Shown: positions 27,584 to 35,980 of the stretch, piece after piece | Layout: the number at the start of each line of letters is the position of its first letter | How positions within the stretch are numbered: position 1 is the stretch's first letter | Source: Collinsella sp. TM10-22 | Lineage (GTDB): Bacteria; Actinomycetota; Coriobacteriia; Coriobacteriales; Coriobacteriaceae | NCBI RefSeq assembly: GCF_003466125.1 | Contig: NZ_QSOC01000001.1 | Span: 359,632-423,631 of the forward strand | Reading direction: 5' to 3' | DNA length: 64,000 nt | The notes under the pieces: model-generated | What the model was told of the DNA's origin: nothing | The model's database searches: none | Seen by the model: only the letters and a program-made list of their open reading frames with translations | Made by a program: the position numbers and the translations under genes

Positions 27584-28888
27584 CTACTGGTTGTCAGCAG
27601 CCGAGAAATCCATATCGAGCGAGGAAACGGCCCAGCCGATATGGTTGTCGGAGCGCACGAATTTGACGGTGTACTCCTGCTCGCCTCCCTTGGACAGCGA
27701 TGCCTTCACCTTGGCGGTCGTCTCGGTCATGGACTGATCCATGCCCTCGACGGACACGGTGGCACCCTGCGGAATCGAGGAGATGATCATCGACTTGGCG
27801 TCCTCGGACAGGCCCGGGGCCAGGCAAGACTCGGCCTTCGCGGTGTCACCGTCGCCGGCAGCCTGGAACAGATCGGTAACGACAGACTCCTGAGACGGGA
27901 AGCCAAAGCCGCGCGTGTAGGCAAAGCCCAGACCGCCCGCGGCGATCAAAATGAGCAGAAGCAGCACGATGAAGACTTTGAGACCCGTGTGGCGATGGCG
28001 GCGACGAACCTTGGCCTGCTTACGATCCTGACGGTCCTGCTGGACCATCTCGGACTCGGACAGCGTAAAGAAGCCGGTGTCCGAGGGATCGGGCATAAAC
28101 TGACCGGTCGCACCCGTAGGATCGAGCGGATCGACGGCAGGAGCGTCCATCGCGGGCGCCGGAGCCGTGGCCATAGCCGTCTGGGCAGACAGCGCGGCAA
28201 GCGAATCGTGCACGCGGGCAAGCTCGTCGGCCTGCTCGGAGGTGAGCTGGTAGATGCCATCGGCAGTAGCGGCGTTAAAGGCGTCGAGTGCGTCGGAGGG
28301 ACGGCCGGCGGCAGAAAGCGCCTGACCCATGCCGGCGTTGAGCGCACGTGTGTCGTCGCGGGGGCCGGCAAAGTCGATAGCCGTGCGGTAGGTCTCCACG
28401 GCATCCGCCGGACGGCCGAGTTTAATGAAGCAACGGCCGAGCTCGCCGAGTGCGGCGGCAGGAGCCGGATTGGCGCCGTCGATGGCGGCCTGACGGAAGG
28501 CAGTACCCGCGTTGGCATAGTCGCCCGACTGGAACAGCGCATTGCCCAGGCCCAGATAGGCCTTAAACGGCGTGGCATAGGAAGCATCCTGAGTAGCAGC
28601 AGAGAACGCCTGAGCGGCCGTCGTGTAGTCGCCCACGGCGGCGAGCGCCTTGCCGCGGTTGGTGAGCAGCGCACCGCGCTTGCCGTAGGTGCCGTCGTTG
28701 AGGGCGGCGGCATAGGCCTCGGCGGCCTCGGCATACATGCCCAGGTGCATCAGGGCGTTGCCACGAAGGTGATCGGCCTCGCCCATAATCTCATCGGGAG
28801 TCTTTGCCGCCCCAAGCATCTGGGCTGCAGCGGAAAAATCACCCGCGCGGTAAGCGGCGCGGCCCTGTTGGATCAGCTGGCTATTCAA
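27584..28888 (-). CDS. TPR-repeat membrane protein with extracytoplasmic C-terminal domain
   Basis: 434 residues in three parts. Residues 1-235 are TPR-like repeats (AYRAGDFSAAAQMLGAA, GNALMHLGMYAEAAEAYAAAL, GKALAAVGDYTTAAQAFSAA, GNALFQSGDYANAGTAFRQAA). A basic stretch RQDRKQAKVRRRHRH precedes one transmembrane helix (about 302-322). The remaining ~110 residues lie outside the membrane and resemble DUF4878-type domains (VTDLFQAAGDGDTAKAESCL ... GWAVSSLDMDF). TTG start with AAAGGGGA five bases upstream. Function unknown; cytoplasmic TPRs joined to an outer sensor-like domain suggest scaffolding or signalling. Confidence 0.7.
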   Translation of the reverse strand: MNSQLIQQGRAAYRAGDFSAAAQMLGAAKTPDEIMGEADHLRGNALMHLGMYAEAAEAYAAALNDGTYGKRGALLTNRGKALAAVGDYTTAAQAFSAATQDASYATPFKAYLGLGNALFQSGDYANAGTAFRQAAIDGANPAPAAALGELGRCFIKLGRPADAVETYRTAIDFAGPRDDTRALNAGMGQALSAAGRPSDALDAFNAATADGIYQLTSEQADELARVHDSLAALSAQTAMATAPAPAMDAPAVDPLDPTGATGQFMPDPSDTGFFTLSESEMVQQDRQDRKQAKVRRRHRHTGLKVFIVLLLLILIAAGGLGFAYTRGFGFPSQESVVTDLFQAAGDGDTAKAESCLAPGLSEDAKSMIISSIPQGATVSVEGMDQSMTETTAKVKASLSKGGEQEYTVKFVRSDNHIGWAVSSLDMDFSAADNQ

Positions 28889-28899
28889 GGAAGTCCCCT

Positions 28900-29442
28900 T
28901 TACTCGTGAACGATCTCGACATGGACGATCTCGTCGCCGGCACGCAGCTGCGAAATCACATCGAGACCCTCGACCGTGGCACCAAAGACGGTGTAACCGG
29001 AATCGAGGTTATGCTGGGCACCCAGGCAGAAGTAGAACTGCGAACCCGCGGAATCGGGGTCCATGGAGCGTGCCATGGCAAGGGCGCCATCGACATGGCT
29101 GTTGCGCGGATTGGTGGCAAACTCGCCCTTGATGCAGTAGCCGGGGCCACCGGTACCGGGCATGCCGTCGGGGCCCTCAAGACCGGCAGCGACGTCGGCG
29201 CCGGACATGTCACGGGTATTGGGGTCGCCGCCCTGGATGACAAAACCGGGCACATAGCGATGGAACTTAAGGCCATCATAGAAGCCCATCGTGGAAAGCT
29301 CGCAGAAGTTCGCGACATGAATGGGAGCGCCCTCGCCGTCAAACTTGACCTTGATGGTACCCTTCGACGTCTCGATTACAGCGCACTCGTCGCCGACAAG
29401 CTGATACTCGGGCGTGTAGAGCTCTTTCTTAAAACCAAACAT
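28900..29442 (-). CDS. Cyclophilin-type peptidyl-prolyl cis-trans isomerase
   Basis: 180-residue cytoplasmic cyclophilin (no signal peptide). Core motifs are IHVANFCELSTMGFYDGLKF, the catalytic FHRYVPGFVIQGGDP, GALAMARSMDPDSAGSQFYF and YTVFGATVEGLDVI. ATG start with GGAAGGAACCAC upstream. It has its own promoter and is followed 11 bases later by the TPR gene, so both are probably co-transcribed. Confidence 0.93.
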   Translation of the reverse strand: MFGFKKELYTPEYQLVGDECAVIETSKGTIKVKFDGEGAPIHVANFCELSTMGFYDGLKFHRYVPGFVIQGGDPNTRDMSGADVAAGLEGPDGMPGTGGPGYCIKGEFATNPRNSHVDGALAMARSMDPDSAGSQFYFCLGAQHNLDSGYTVFGATVEGLDVISQLRAGDEIVHVEIVHE

Positions 29443-29481
29443 GTGGTTCCTTCCTCGTGCGTTTAAAGCATATTTGTAGGA

Positions 29482-29511
29482 ATTGTAGCAATAAGCACGG
29501 GCTTACATCAA
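29482..29511 (-). promoter_or_regulatory. Promoter of the cyclophilin-TPR pair
   Basis: Minus strand: TTGATG (29506-29511), 18-base spacer, TACAAT (29482-29487), giving a leader of ~35 bases. Confidence 0.65.
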
Positions 29512-29549
29512 TTGCGCACGTAGGTTATGCCGACTATGGCGAACTAATT

Positions 29550-30692
29550 TTAGGAACGCTGCTGCGGCTTCCAGGAGCCCACGTTGGCGTCGTACTGGTT
29601 CAGCGCGCTGTTGCCGCCCTGCGCGATGGGCGCCAGGATCTCGCTTTGGTGGGAGCTCATCGACTCGCCATCGGGAATGGCCAGCGAAATGTCCCAGCTC
29701 TGGCAGATCACGTCGACACGCTCGTACATCCACTCGGCAAGCTGCTTTAGGTGGGCGATGTCGTCCGCATAGACCGTATCGTCCTGTACTTTCAGGTTGT
29801 TGAGCTCATCTTGCGTCTTTTTGATCTGGTCGCGCAGGGCGTAGGCACTCTGCGACAGCTCCTGACGGGTGGACAGCGGCGTTCGGAGATAGCCGTTGTT
29901 GAAGGAATCGATGACCTCGCCGATCTGATCCTCGTCACCGTAGGACACGATGGTCTGATACAGACCGTCGAGCCTGGTATAGAGCTGATCGTCGGTCAGC
30001 ACGGTTTCTTCCTGGACCACCTCGGCAGAATCGTCCTGCTTGGTATCGTCCTCAGTCGCCTCGCCCTTTTGGCGCGTAGGGAAGGTCGTCTGCGCGGCCT
30101 GGCCAAACTGGTCATAGAAGCCGGGCATAACACCCATGGGATCGGCCGTCACGAACCAATAGGCCCCACCGCACACGACGGCAAGAACCGCGATGACGAT
30201 AAGCGGCTTGGGAATATGACGCTTGTGCTTGTGATAAGCGTCCTCGTCGGGATGCACCTTGCGCTTGGACTTTTGAGCATCGTCATGCAGGGAAACGGGC
30301 GTGGGGATATCGACCTTGGGGATACCGAAATCCTTATCGAAAGCCGGCAGCACGCAAGTCTCATTGGGGTCGGCGGCGTCCGAAAGCACCGCAGCGGCAG
30401 AGGCCGGCGCATGCGGCACCTCGGTATCGATCTGCTCTCGCGTTAGGCGCGGAAAGCCCGCCGTGCGGCCCGCTGCCAGGTCGGATGCGGCCGCGTCCTC
30501 GGAGAGAATACCCGGAGCGGGGCGTCCGCATTTGGGGCACGTACGATCATGCGGAGAAAGACGGGCACCGCAGCCCTCACAGAACACGAACTCGGTATGC
30601 TCGGGACCATCGCCCGGACCCACATAGGCGTTGCAGTAGGGGCAGAACGAGGCGCCGTCCTCGATAGTCTTTAGGCAATGCGGGCAGATCAC
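29550..30692 (-). CDS. Zinc-ribbon membrane protein of unknown function
   Basis: 380 residues. Two tandem zinc ribbons open the protein (ICPHCLKTIEDGASFCPYC and FCEGCGARLSPHDRTCPKCG), followed by a ~100-residue low-complexity stretch, a His/Lys-rich KHKRHIPKP, one transmembrane segment (about 165-180) and a ~200-residue outer domain with a helical region (QSAYALRDQIKKTQDELNNL). The GTG start at 30692 places CPxC at the N-terminus and has AAGAGGA in front; a TTG ten codons upstream is less likely. The architecture parallels the TPR protein two genes on: cytoplasmic interaction module, single helix, outer domain. Confidence 0.65.
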   Translation of the reverse strand: MICPHCLKTIEDGASFCPYCNAYVGPGDGPEHTEFVFCEGCGARLSPHDRTCPKCGRPAPGILSEDAAASDLAAGRTAGFPRLTREQIDTEVPHAPASAAAVLSDAADPNETCVLPAFDKDFGIPKVDIPTPVSLHDDAQKSKRKVHPDEDAYHKHKRHIPKPLIVIAVLAVVCGGAYWFVTADPMGVMPGFYDQFGQAAQTTFPTRQKGEATEDDTKQDDSAEVVQEETVLTDDQLYTRLDGLYQTIVSYGDEDQIGEVIDSFNNGYLRTPLSTRQELSQSAYALRDQIKKTQDELNNLKVQDDTVYADDIAHLKQLAEWMYERVDVICQSWDISLAIPDGESMSSHQSEILAPIAQGGNSALNQYDANVGSWKPQQRS

Positions 30693-30784
30693 GGCATCCT
30701 CTTTTCGAAGCAATTCAAACAATCGAGGTTAGAGCATAACATCGCCACGGCCCCACAGGAGCAAGGCACCAATTCAACATCGGA

Positions 30785-30912
30785 GGGTAGCTAATTTGGG
30801 ACGGGGCTTTTTTAGCTGCCCTGGCCGCCAATTGGCCAAATCGATCGCGCCATCAGCCTGGGGGCCATCAGCCGGGGTAGCTAAAAAAGCCCCGTCCCAA
30901 ATTTAGCTACCC
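30785..30912. repeat. GGGTAGCTAA-type palindromic repeat, copy 3 (inverted pair)
   Basis: Two units in opposite orientation (30785-30821 and 30875-30912) separated by 53 bases. Each unit has GGGTAGCTAA/TTAGCTACCC ends and the GGGACGGGGC core. The pair can form a stem of ~37 bases. It lies between the P-type ATPase stop and the zinc-ribbon gene; I see no gene in 30693-30924. Confidence 0.85.
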
Positions 30913-30924
30913 TGTAAGGTGCGG

Positions 30925-33648
30925 TTACAACTTCTTTTTCTTGGGCATCGAGACTTTGATGCCTTGGGCGGACTTGGTTACGCGGGAGCGCTTGGCGCCT
31001 GTGGGCTTCTTTTTCTTGGGCTGGGCCTGGGCCACGCCCTCGAGTGCGCGGGCCTCGGCCTCACGAACGGTGCGAGCTTCGCGGCGCTGCGCCATGTCGG
31101 CGGCGACGCGCTTGGCAAAACGCTCGGCCGTCGAACCCGTCGAGCTCACCTTGCCGCCACCCCGACCCAGGCGGACGCGCACACCGCGGCCAAAACCAGT
31201 TGCGGCATGACGACGACGCGGCTTGAGCGAATCCATCATCGTGGCGAGCTTAAAGAACACCGAGCAGGTAAAGACCACGATGACAGCCAAGATAACCATC
31301 TGGTCCATCGACAGGTTGGCAATAGACAGCAGCTCCGGGAATCCAATAACGCCCGCCAGGATACCGACAACGACAAACACAAAGAGCACCACACGTAAGG
31401 GCGTGAGAGGCTGCGAGATGCGCCAGATCAGGCTGACGCTCGCCGTGCACGACGTAAGCAGGCACATCGTAGACAGTGTGAGCTGGCTAAAGCCAAACAC
31501 GCGCGCCACAAAGATATCGAGCACCGCAGCCAAAATGACCGCAATCGAAGCCGGCAGTGCACGCTTGAGTACGTTCGTCAAAAACGCACCCTTCACGCGA
31601 GCATTGTTGGGCTCCAGGCCCAACACAAAGCCCGGCGCGCCAATACAGAAGAAGTTAATGAGCGTCATCTGGATGGGCTCGAAGGGGTACGGCGGCAGCG
31701 CGATGCACAGCGCCGCCAGGCCCATCGAGAACAGCGTCTTGGTCAAGAACAGCGAGGCCGAACGCTGCAGGTTGTTGATGGAGCGACGGCCCTCGGCCAC
31801 CACGGCGGGCATCGAGGCAAAGTCGTTGTCGACGAGTACGATCTCGGCCACGTTGCGCGCGGCGTCGGAGCCAGCCGCCATGGCGACGGAGCAGTCGGCC
31901 TCCTTGAGCGCCAGCACGTCGTTGACGCCGTCGCCCGTCATGGCCACGGTGTGCTCGCGGCGCTTGAGCGCCTGCACGAGCTCGCGCTTCTGCTGCGGGG
32001 TCACACGACCAAAGACATGGTAGCGGTCCACTGCGGCATCGAGCTTTGCCGGCGTATCGAGCGTCGTGGCGTCCACATAAGCGTCCGCTCCCGGCACGCC
32101 CACCACGCGCGCGATCGACGACACCGTACGAGGGTCGTCGCCACTGATCACGTTGAGGGTCACGCCCTGCTCGTTAAAGTAGCCGATGGTCTCGGCCGCC
32201 GAGGTACGAATCTCGTCGCGGATGGTCACAAAGCCCACGGGCTCGGCCTCGCCCACCATATCGCCATCGGGCGTAAAGCCGTCCACGCGCGCCACCACGA
32301 GCACGCGGCAGGTATCGGCAAGCTCGGCCACGCGGTTCTCGACCTGCGAAAAGGCGCGCTCTGAAAGCACAAATTGCGCCGCGCCCATCACATAGGAGCC
32401 CTGCGCAAACGACGCGCCACTCCATTTTTTAGACGAAGAGAATGGAATGACCGACAGCGGCTCAGACACCTCGACCGGCCGATCGGCGTAATAGTTGAGC
32501 AGTGCCTGGCAGGTCTCGTTGGCATCGGCCGAGGTCGCACGCGCCACGTTAGCCAGCGCAAAATCGAGCACCGTGGTATCGACGGGAACAGCCGCCTCCT
32601 CCGAGTCCACGCCAAAGCCAACACCCTCAACAGGCAGCGGGTAGGTGCCCTCGACCTCCATACGGCCCGACGTGATGGTGCCCGTCTTGTCCAGGCACAG
32701 CACGTCGACGCGCGCGAGCGTCTCGATGCAGTAGAGCTGCTGCGCCAGCACCTTGCGGCGGGCCAGGCGCACCGTGGCGATGGCGAGCACCGACGAGGTC
32801 AGCAGCACCAGGCCTTGCGGGATCATGCCCAGCAGGGCGCCCACCGTGGACAGCAGCGCCGACGAAGGCACATGACCAGCCAACAGCTCGGAGAAGCACC
32901 ACGAAAGCGCGCTATCGCCCGGGGTTCCCGCGGCATCCCACAGCCCACTTACACTCGAGGCGAACAGAGCCAGGCCAAGCGGAATCATGATGATGCTCGC
33001 AAAGCGCACGATGGCGTTCAGCGCGTTCATGATCTCGGAATTGACCTTTTTGACGTACTTGGCCTCGTTATTAATTTTGGCCACGTAGTTGTCGGCGCCG
33101 ACATGGATCACGCGGGCGCGCAGCAGGCCCGAGTCGATAAAGCTGCCGCTCATGAGCTCGGAACCGGGCTGTTTCTTAATAAGGTCGCTCTCGCCCGTCA
33201 GCAGGCTCTCGTTCACGAGCGCCTCGCCCGAAACCACCACGGCGTCAGCGGGAATCTGGTCGCCGCGCCCCAGGCGGATGATGTCGTCGAGCACGATCTG
33301 GTCCAGGTCGAGCTCCACCTCGGCGCCATCGCGCACCGCGATGGCCTTCTTGGAGGTCAGCAGCGTGAGCTTATCGACCATCTTCTTGGAACGCATGGAC
33401 TGAATGACGCCAATAGCGGTATTGAGGAACACCACGAACAGGAACGTCAGATTCTTAAACGAACCGGTCAAAATGACCAGGAAAGCCAAGATCACGTTGA
33501 TCAAATTGAACAGCGTGCAGAGGTTCTCGATGATGAGCTCTTTGACCGACTTGGTCTTGAGTTCCATGTTGCGGTTGATTTTACCGGCGGCGATACGCTC
33601 CTCGACCTCGGCGGTTGAGAGTCCGCGCTCGATATCCGTTGCTGCCAT
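30925..33648 (-). CDS. P-type (E1-E2) cation-transporting ATPase, CtpE-like
   Basis: About 907 residues. The P domain has CLDKTGTITSG, the A domain VNESLLTGESDLI, and the hinge AMTGDGVNDVLALKEADCSVAM. The transport helix carries IPQGLVLL where P2 pumps have PEGL, and there is no CPx motif, so a heavy-metal pump is unlikely; Ca2+ or another divalent ion is possible by analogy with mycobacterial CtpE. After the last membrane segment there is a ~100-residue Lys/Arg-rich tail ending KKKKL. The true start is either 33648 (chosen, GGGA six bases ahead) or 33660; a longer frame runs into the tRNA gene. Confidence 0.88.
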   Translation of the reverse strand: MAATDIERGLSTAEVEERIAAGKINRNMELKTKSVKELIIENLCTLFNLINVILAFLVILTGSFKNLTFLFVVFLNTAIGVIQSMRSKKMVDKLTLLTSKKAIAVRDGAEVELDLDQIVLDDIIRLGRGDQIPADAVVVSGEALVNESLLTGESDLIKKQPGSELMSGSFIDSGLLRARVIHVGADNYVAKINNEAKYVKKVNSEIMNALNAIVRFASIIMIPLGLALFASSVSGLWDAAGTPGDSALSWCFSELLAGHVPSSALLSTVGALLGMIPQGLVLLTSSVLAIATVRLARRKVLAQQLYCIETLARVDVLCLDKTGTITSGRMEVEGTYPLPVEGVGFGVDSEEAAVPVDTTVLDFALANVARATSADANETCQALLNYYADRPVEVSEPLSVIPFSSSKKWSGASFAQGSYVMGAAQFVLSERAFSQVENRVAELADTCRVLVVARVDGFTPDGDMVGEAEPVGFVTIRDEIRTSAAETIGYFNEQGVTLNVISGDDPRTVSSIARVVGVPGADAYVDATTLDTPAKLDAAVDRYHVFGRVTPQQKRELVQALKRREHTVAMTGDGVNDVLALKEADCSVAMAAGSDAARNVAEIVLVDNDFASMPAVVAEGRRSINNLQRSASLFLTKTLFSMGLAALCIALPPYPFEPIQMTLINFFCIGAPGFVLGLEPNNARVKGAFLTNVLKRALPASIAVILAAVLDIFVARVFGFSQLTLSTMCLLTSCTASVSLIWRISQPLTPLRVVLFVFVVVGILAGVIGFPELLSIANLSMDQMVILAVIVVFTCSVFFKLATMMDSLKPRRRHAATGFGRGVRVRLGRGGGKVSSTGSTAERFAKRVAADMAQRREARTVREAEARALEGVAQAQPKKKKPTGAKRSRVTKSAQGIKVSMPKKKKL

Positions 33649-33723
33649 ACCACGTCCCATCACGTCGCGTCGGTATAAGAAAACCGCCCGGACCATGCGA
33701 GGTTCGGACGGTCTTACGTTCGA

Positions 33724-33800
33724 TGGTGCCCCATGTTGGATTCGAACCAACGGCCTTCTGCTCCGGAGGCAGACGCTCTAATCCCCTGAGCTAATAGGGC
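33724..33800 (-). tRNA. tRNA-Arg (anticodon CCG)
   Basis: A full 77-base cloverleaf with encoded CCA. Acceptor stem GCCCTAT/ATGGGGC, D arm GCTC/GAGC, anticodon stem TCTGC/GCAGA around CTCCGGA, and T arm GTTGG-TTCGAAT-CCAAC. It reads CGG codons. Confidence 0.95.
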
Positions 33801-33811
33801 CAACGGTTGGC

Positions 33812-33841
33812 ATTATACCCAAGTGCACCACGGGCTATCAA
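33812..33841 (-). promoter_or_regulatory. Promoter of tRNA-Arg(CCG)
   Basis: Minus strand: TTGATA (33836-33841), 18-base spacer, TATAAT (33812-33817), 11 bases ahead of the tRNA 5' end. Confidence 0.8.
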
Positions 33842-33893
33842 AATAAAAGAAAAAGCTTTGCAATTCCGAGGAAGACGAGCCGCAACGGCCCAC

Positions 33894-33923
33894 TTTAGAA
33901 GGCAAAAGCGAGTCAGATAGTAT
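33894..33923 (+). promoter_or_regulatory. Candidate promoter of the aromatic amino acid block
   Basis: -35 TTTAGA (33894-33899), 18-base spacer, -10 TAGTAT (33918-33923), overlapping a second possible -10, TATAAA (33921-33926). Transcription would start around 33930, next to the ATG of a short ORF. Confidence 0.5.
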
Positions 33924-33931
33924 AAACTCTC

Positions 33932-33994
33932 ATGCACCATATATACACGGCTCGCGATGCGGGCCGTTTTTGCAAAAGTTATCCATCGAGGTGA
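33932..33994 (+). CDS. Possible leader peptide upstream of aroF
   Basis: A 20-codon ORF starting almost at the predicted transcript start, without a Shine-Dalgarno sequence. It contains two Tyr and one Phe codon, spans a terminator-like hairpin and ends with TGA inside the ribosome-binding region of aroF. Expression is unproven; the Phe/Tyr content is modest for a classical attenuator. Confidence 0.3.
   Translation: MHHIYTARDAGRFCKSYPSR
33947..33971 (+). terminator. Terminator-like hairpin in the aroF leader
   Basis: ACGGCTCGC pairs with GCGGGCCGT over nine base pairs (one G-T) around a GAT loop, followed by TTTT. It lies 34 bases before the aroF ATG. No plus-strand gene lies upstream that would need termination, so a regulatory role is plausible. 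Confidence 0.6.
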
Positions 33995-34004
33995 GAGGCA
34001 CACC

Positions 34005-35027
34005 ATGATTGCAATTTTAAAGCAGAGCGCCAGCGACGAGGCCGTAAGCCATATCGTCAGCTGGATTGAGAAAAAGGGTCTGAAGACCGATGTCTCGCGC
34101 GGCGAGAACGAGACGATCATCGGCCTGGTGGGCGATACGACCAAGATCGACCCGTTCCTGCTCGAGTCCATGGATGTCGTCGAGCGCGTGCAGCGCGTCT
34201 CCGAGCCTTTTAAGCGTGCCAACCGCAAATTCCACCCCGAGGATTCCGTCATCGACTGCGGCCACGGCGTCAAGATCGGCGGCGACCAGTTCCAGGTCAT
34301 CGCCGGTCCCTGCTCCGTCGAGGGCGAGAACCTCATCCGCATCGCACGCCGCGTGAAGGCCGCCGGCGCCACGATGCTGCGCGGTGGCGCCTACAAGCCC
34401 CGCACCTCCCCCTACGCCTACCAGGGCATGGGCCCCGCCGGCCTCGACCTGCTGTGCGAGGCGTCTGCCGAGCTCGACATGCCGATCGTCACCGAGATCA
34501 TGGACCCACGCGACGTACAGGTCTTCTTGGACAAGAAGATTGACGTCATGCAGATCGGCGCCCGCAACGCCCAGAATTTCCCCCTGCTCAAGGAGGTCGG
34601 CAAGACCCAGACTCCGATCTTGCTTAAGCGCGGCATGTCCGGCACGATCGACGAGCTGCTCATGGCCGCCGAGTACATCATGAGCGAGGGCAACGACAAC
34701 GTCATCCTGTGCGAGCGCGGTATCCGCACCTTCGAGACCCGCACCCGCAACACCTTCGACCTCAACGCCGTGCCGGTGCTGCACCACCTGTCGCACCTGC
34801 CCGTCGTCGCCGACCCCAGCCACGCCACCGGCTACACCCGCTACGTTGAGCCCATGGCGCTCGCTGCGACCGCCTGCGGTGCCAACGGCCTGGAGATCGA
34901 GGTCCACGACGAGCCGAGCCGCGCCTGGTCCGACGGCGCCCAGGCCCTCACCCCCGATCAGTTCGACGACACCATGCGCCGCATCCGAGCCATCCGCGAG
35001 GTTGTCTGCCAAGAGACCATGGAGTAG
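34005..35027 (+). CDS. aroF: 3-deoxy-7-phosphoheptulonate (DAHP) synthase, type I-beta
   Basis: First step of the shikimate pathway: PEP + erythrose-4-phosphate to DAHP. A ferredoxin-like regulatory domain (1-70, MIAILKQSASDEAVSHIVSW) precedes the barrel with VIAGPCSVEGENLI, MLRGGAYKPRTSPYAYQGMG, QIGARNAQNFPLL, LLKRGMSGTIDELLMAAEYI and PVVADPSHATGY. This is the Thermotoga/Bacillus I-beta form, whose N-terminal domain mediates Tyr or Phe feedback. 340 residues from the ATG at 34005, with GAGAGG six bases ahead; an ATG 16 codons upstream lies in the leader hairpin. Confidence 0.95.
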   Translation: MIAILKQSASDEAVSHIVSWIEKKGLKTDVSRGENETIIGLVGDTTKIDPFLLESMDVVERVQRVSEPFKRANRKFHPEDSVIDCGHGVKIGGDQFQVIAGPCSVEGENLIRIARRVKAAGATMLRGGAYKPRTSPYAYQGMGPAGLDLLCEASAELDMPIVTEIMDPRDVQVFLDKKIDVMQIGARNAQNFPLLKEVGKTQTPILLKRGMSGTIDELLMAAEYIMSEGNDNVILCERGIRTFETRTRNTFDLNAVPVLHHLSHLPVVADPSHATGYTRYVEPMALAATACGANGLEIEVHDEPSRAWSDGAQALTPDQFDDTMRRIRAIREVVCQETME

Positions 35028-35029
35028 CC

Positions 35030-35944
35030 ATGGGTACGGTGAGAAACGCGCGCGTTAACCAGGGCGGCCCCAAGTGCGCCGGCATTGTGGGCCTGGGCCT
35101 CATCGGCGGCAGCTTCGCACGCGGCTATGCGCAGGCGGGCGTCCGCGTGCTGGCCTGGGACCCCGATGACGATGTCATGACGGCCGCCAGCATGGGCACT
35201 GTCGCCGGAGAGCTCAACGACAAGACACTCGGCGAATGCGACATCATCGTCCTGGCCTGCTACCCCGAGGCCTGCATCGAGTGGCTCGAGGCGCATGCAC
35301 AGGCACTCGCCGATGCCACCGACACCGAGGCCATCATGGGCCCCGTGGTGATCGACACGGTGGGCGTCAAGGGCATCGTGTGCGAGCGCGCCTTTGAGCT
35401 TGCCCGCGATCACGGCTTTTACTTTGTGGGCGCGCACCCCATGGCGGGCACGCAGTACTCGGGCTATGCGCACTCCCGCGCCGACCTGTTCCAGGGCGCG
35501 CCGCTCGTGCTCGTGCCGCCTGCGGTGGACGATGCACTCAAACTGGAGCTTTTGGGCCAGGTGCGCGAGATGGTGCGCCCCTTGGGCTTTGGCAAGTTCA
35601 GCGTGACCAGCGCCGCCGAGCACGACCGCGTCATCGCCTTCACGAGCCAGCTTGCGCACGTGGTATCCAACGCCTACGTCAAGAGCCCGACCGCTCAGGT
35701 CCACCACGGCTTTTCGGCCGGCAGCTACCGCGACCTCACCCGCGTGGCGCACCTCAATCCGCAGATGTGGTCCGAGCTCATGATCGACGACGCCGATGCT
35801 CTCGCCTTCGAGATCGACCACCTGATCGACTCGCTCGGCGCCTACAGCCGTGCGCTCAAGGACCGCGACCAGCGCTATCTGGAGAATCTCCTTGCCGAGG
35901 GCGACCGCATTAAGCGCGCACTCGACGACGAGGCCTCCCACTAG
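35030..35944 (+). CDS. tyrA: Prephenate dehydrogenase
   Basis: NAD(P)-dependent oxidation of prephenate (or arogenate) towards tyrosine. 304 residues. Nucleotide-binding GIVGLGLIGGSFARGYAQAG, a following acidic residue (AWDPDDD) that favours NAD, and the catalytic region DTVGVKGIV, GAHPMAGTQYSGYAHSRADL, TSQLAHVVSNAYV. No ACT domain, so feedback control is probably exerted elsewhere. It starts two bases after the aroF stop with GGAG five bases ahead. Confidence 0.93.
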   Translation: MGTVRNARVNQGGPKCAGIVGLGLIGGSFARGYAQAGVRVLAWDPDDDVMTAASMGTVAGELNDKTLGECDIIVLACYPEACIEWLEAHAQALADATDTEAIMGPVVIDTVGVKGIVCERAFELARDHGFYFVGAHPMAGTQYSGYAHSRADLFQGAPLVLVPPAVDDALKLELLGQVREMVRPLGFGKFSVTSAAEHDRVIAFTSQLAHVVSNAYVKSPTAQVHHGFSAGSYRDLTRVAHLNPQMWSELMIDDADALAFEIDHLIDSLGAYSRALKDRDQRYLENLLAEGDRIKRALDDEASH

Positions 35945-35980
35945 ACCACCTATCACGCCAGGTCGAAAGGACCATAGCTT

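Noticed and set aside
34017..35012. Minus-strand open frame opposite aroF
   Set aside because: aroF motifs are complete on the other strand; this frame is Gly/Val/Asp-rich shadow sequence.
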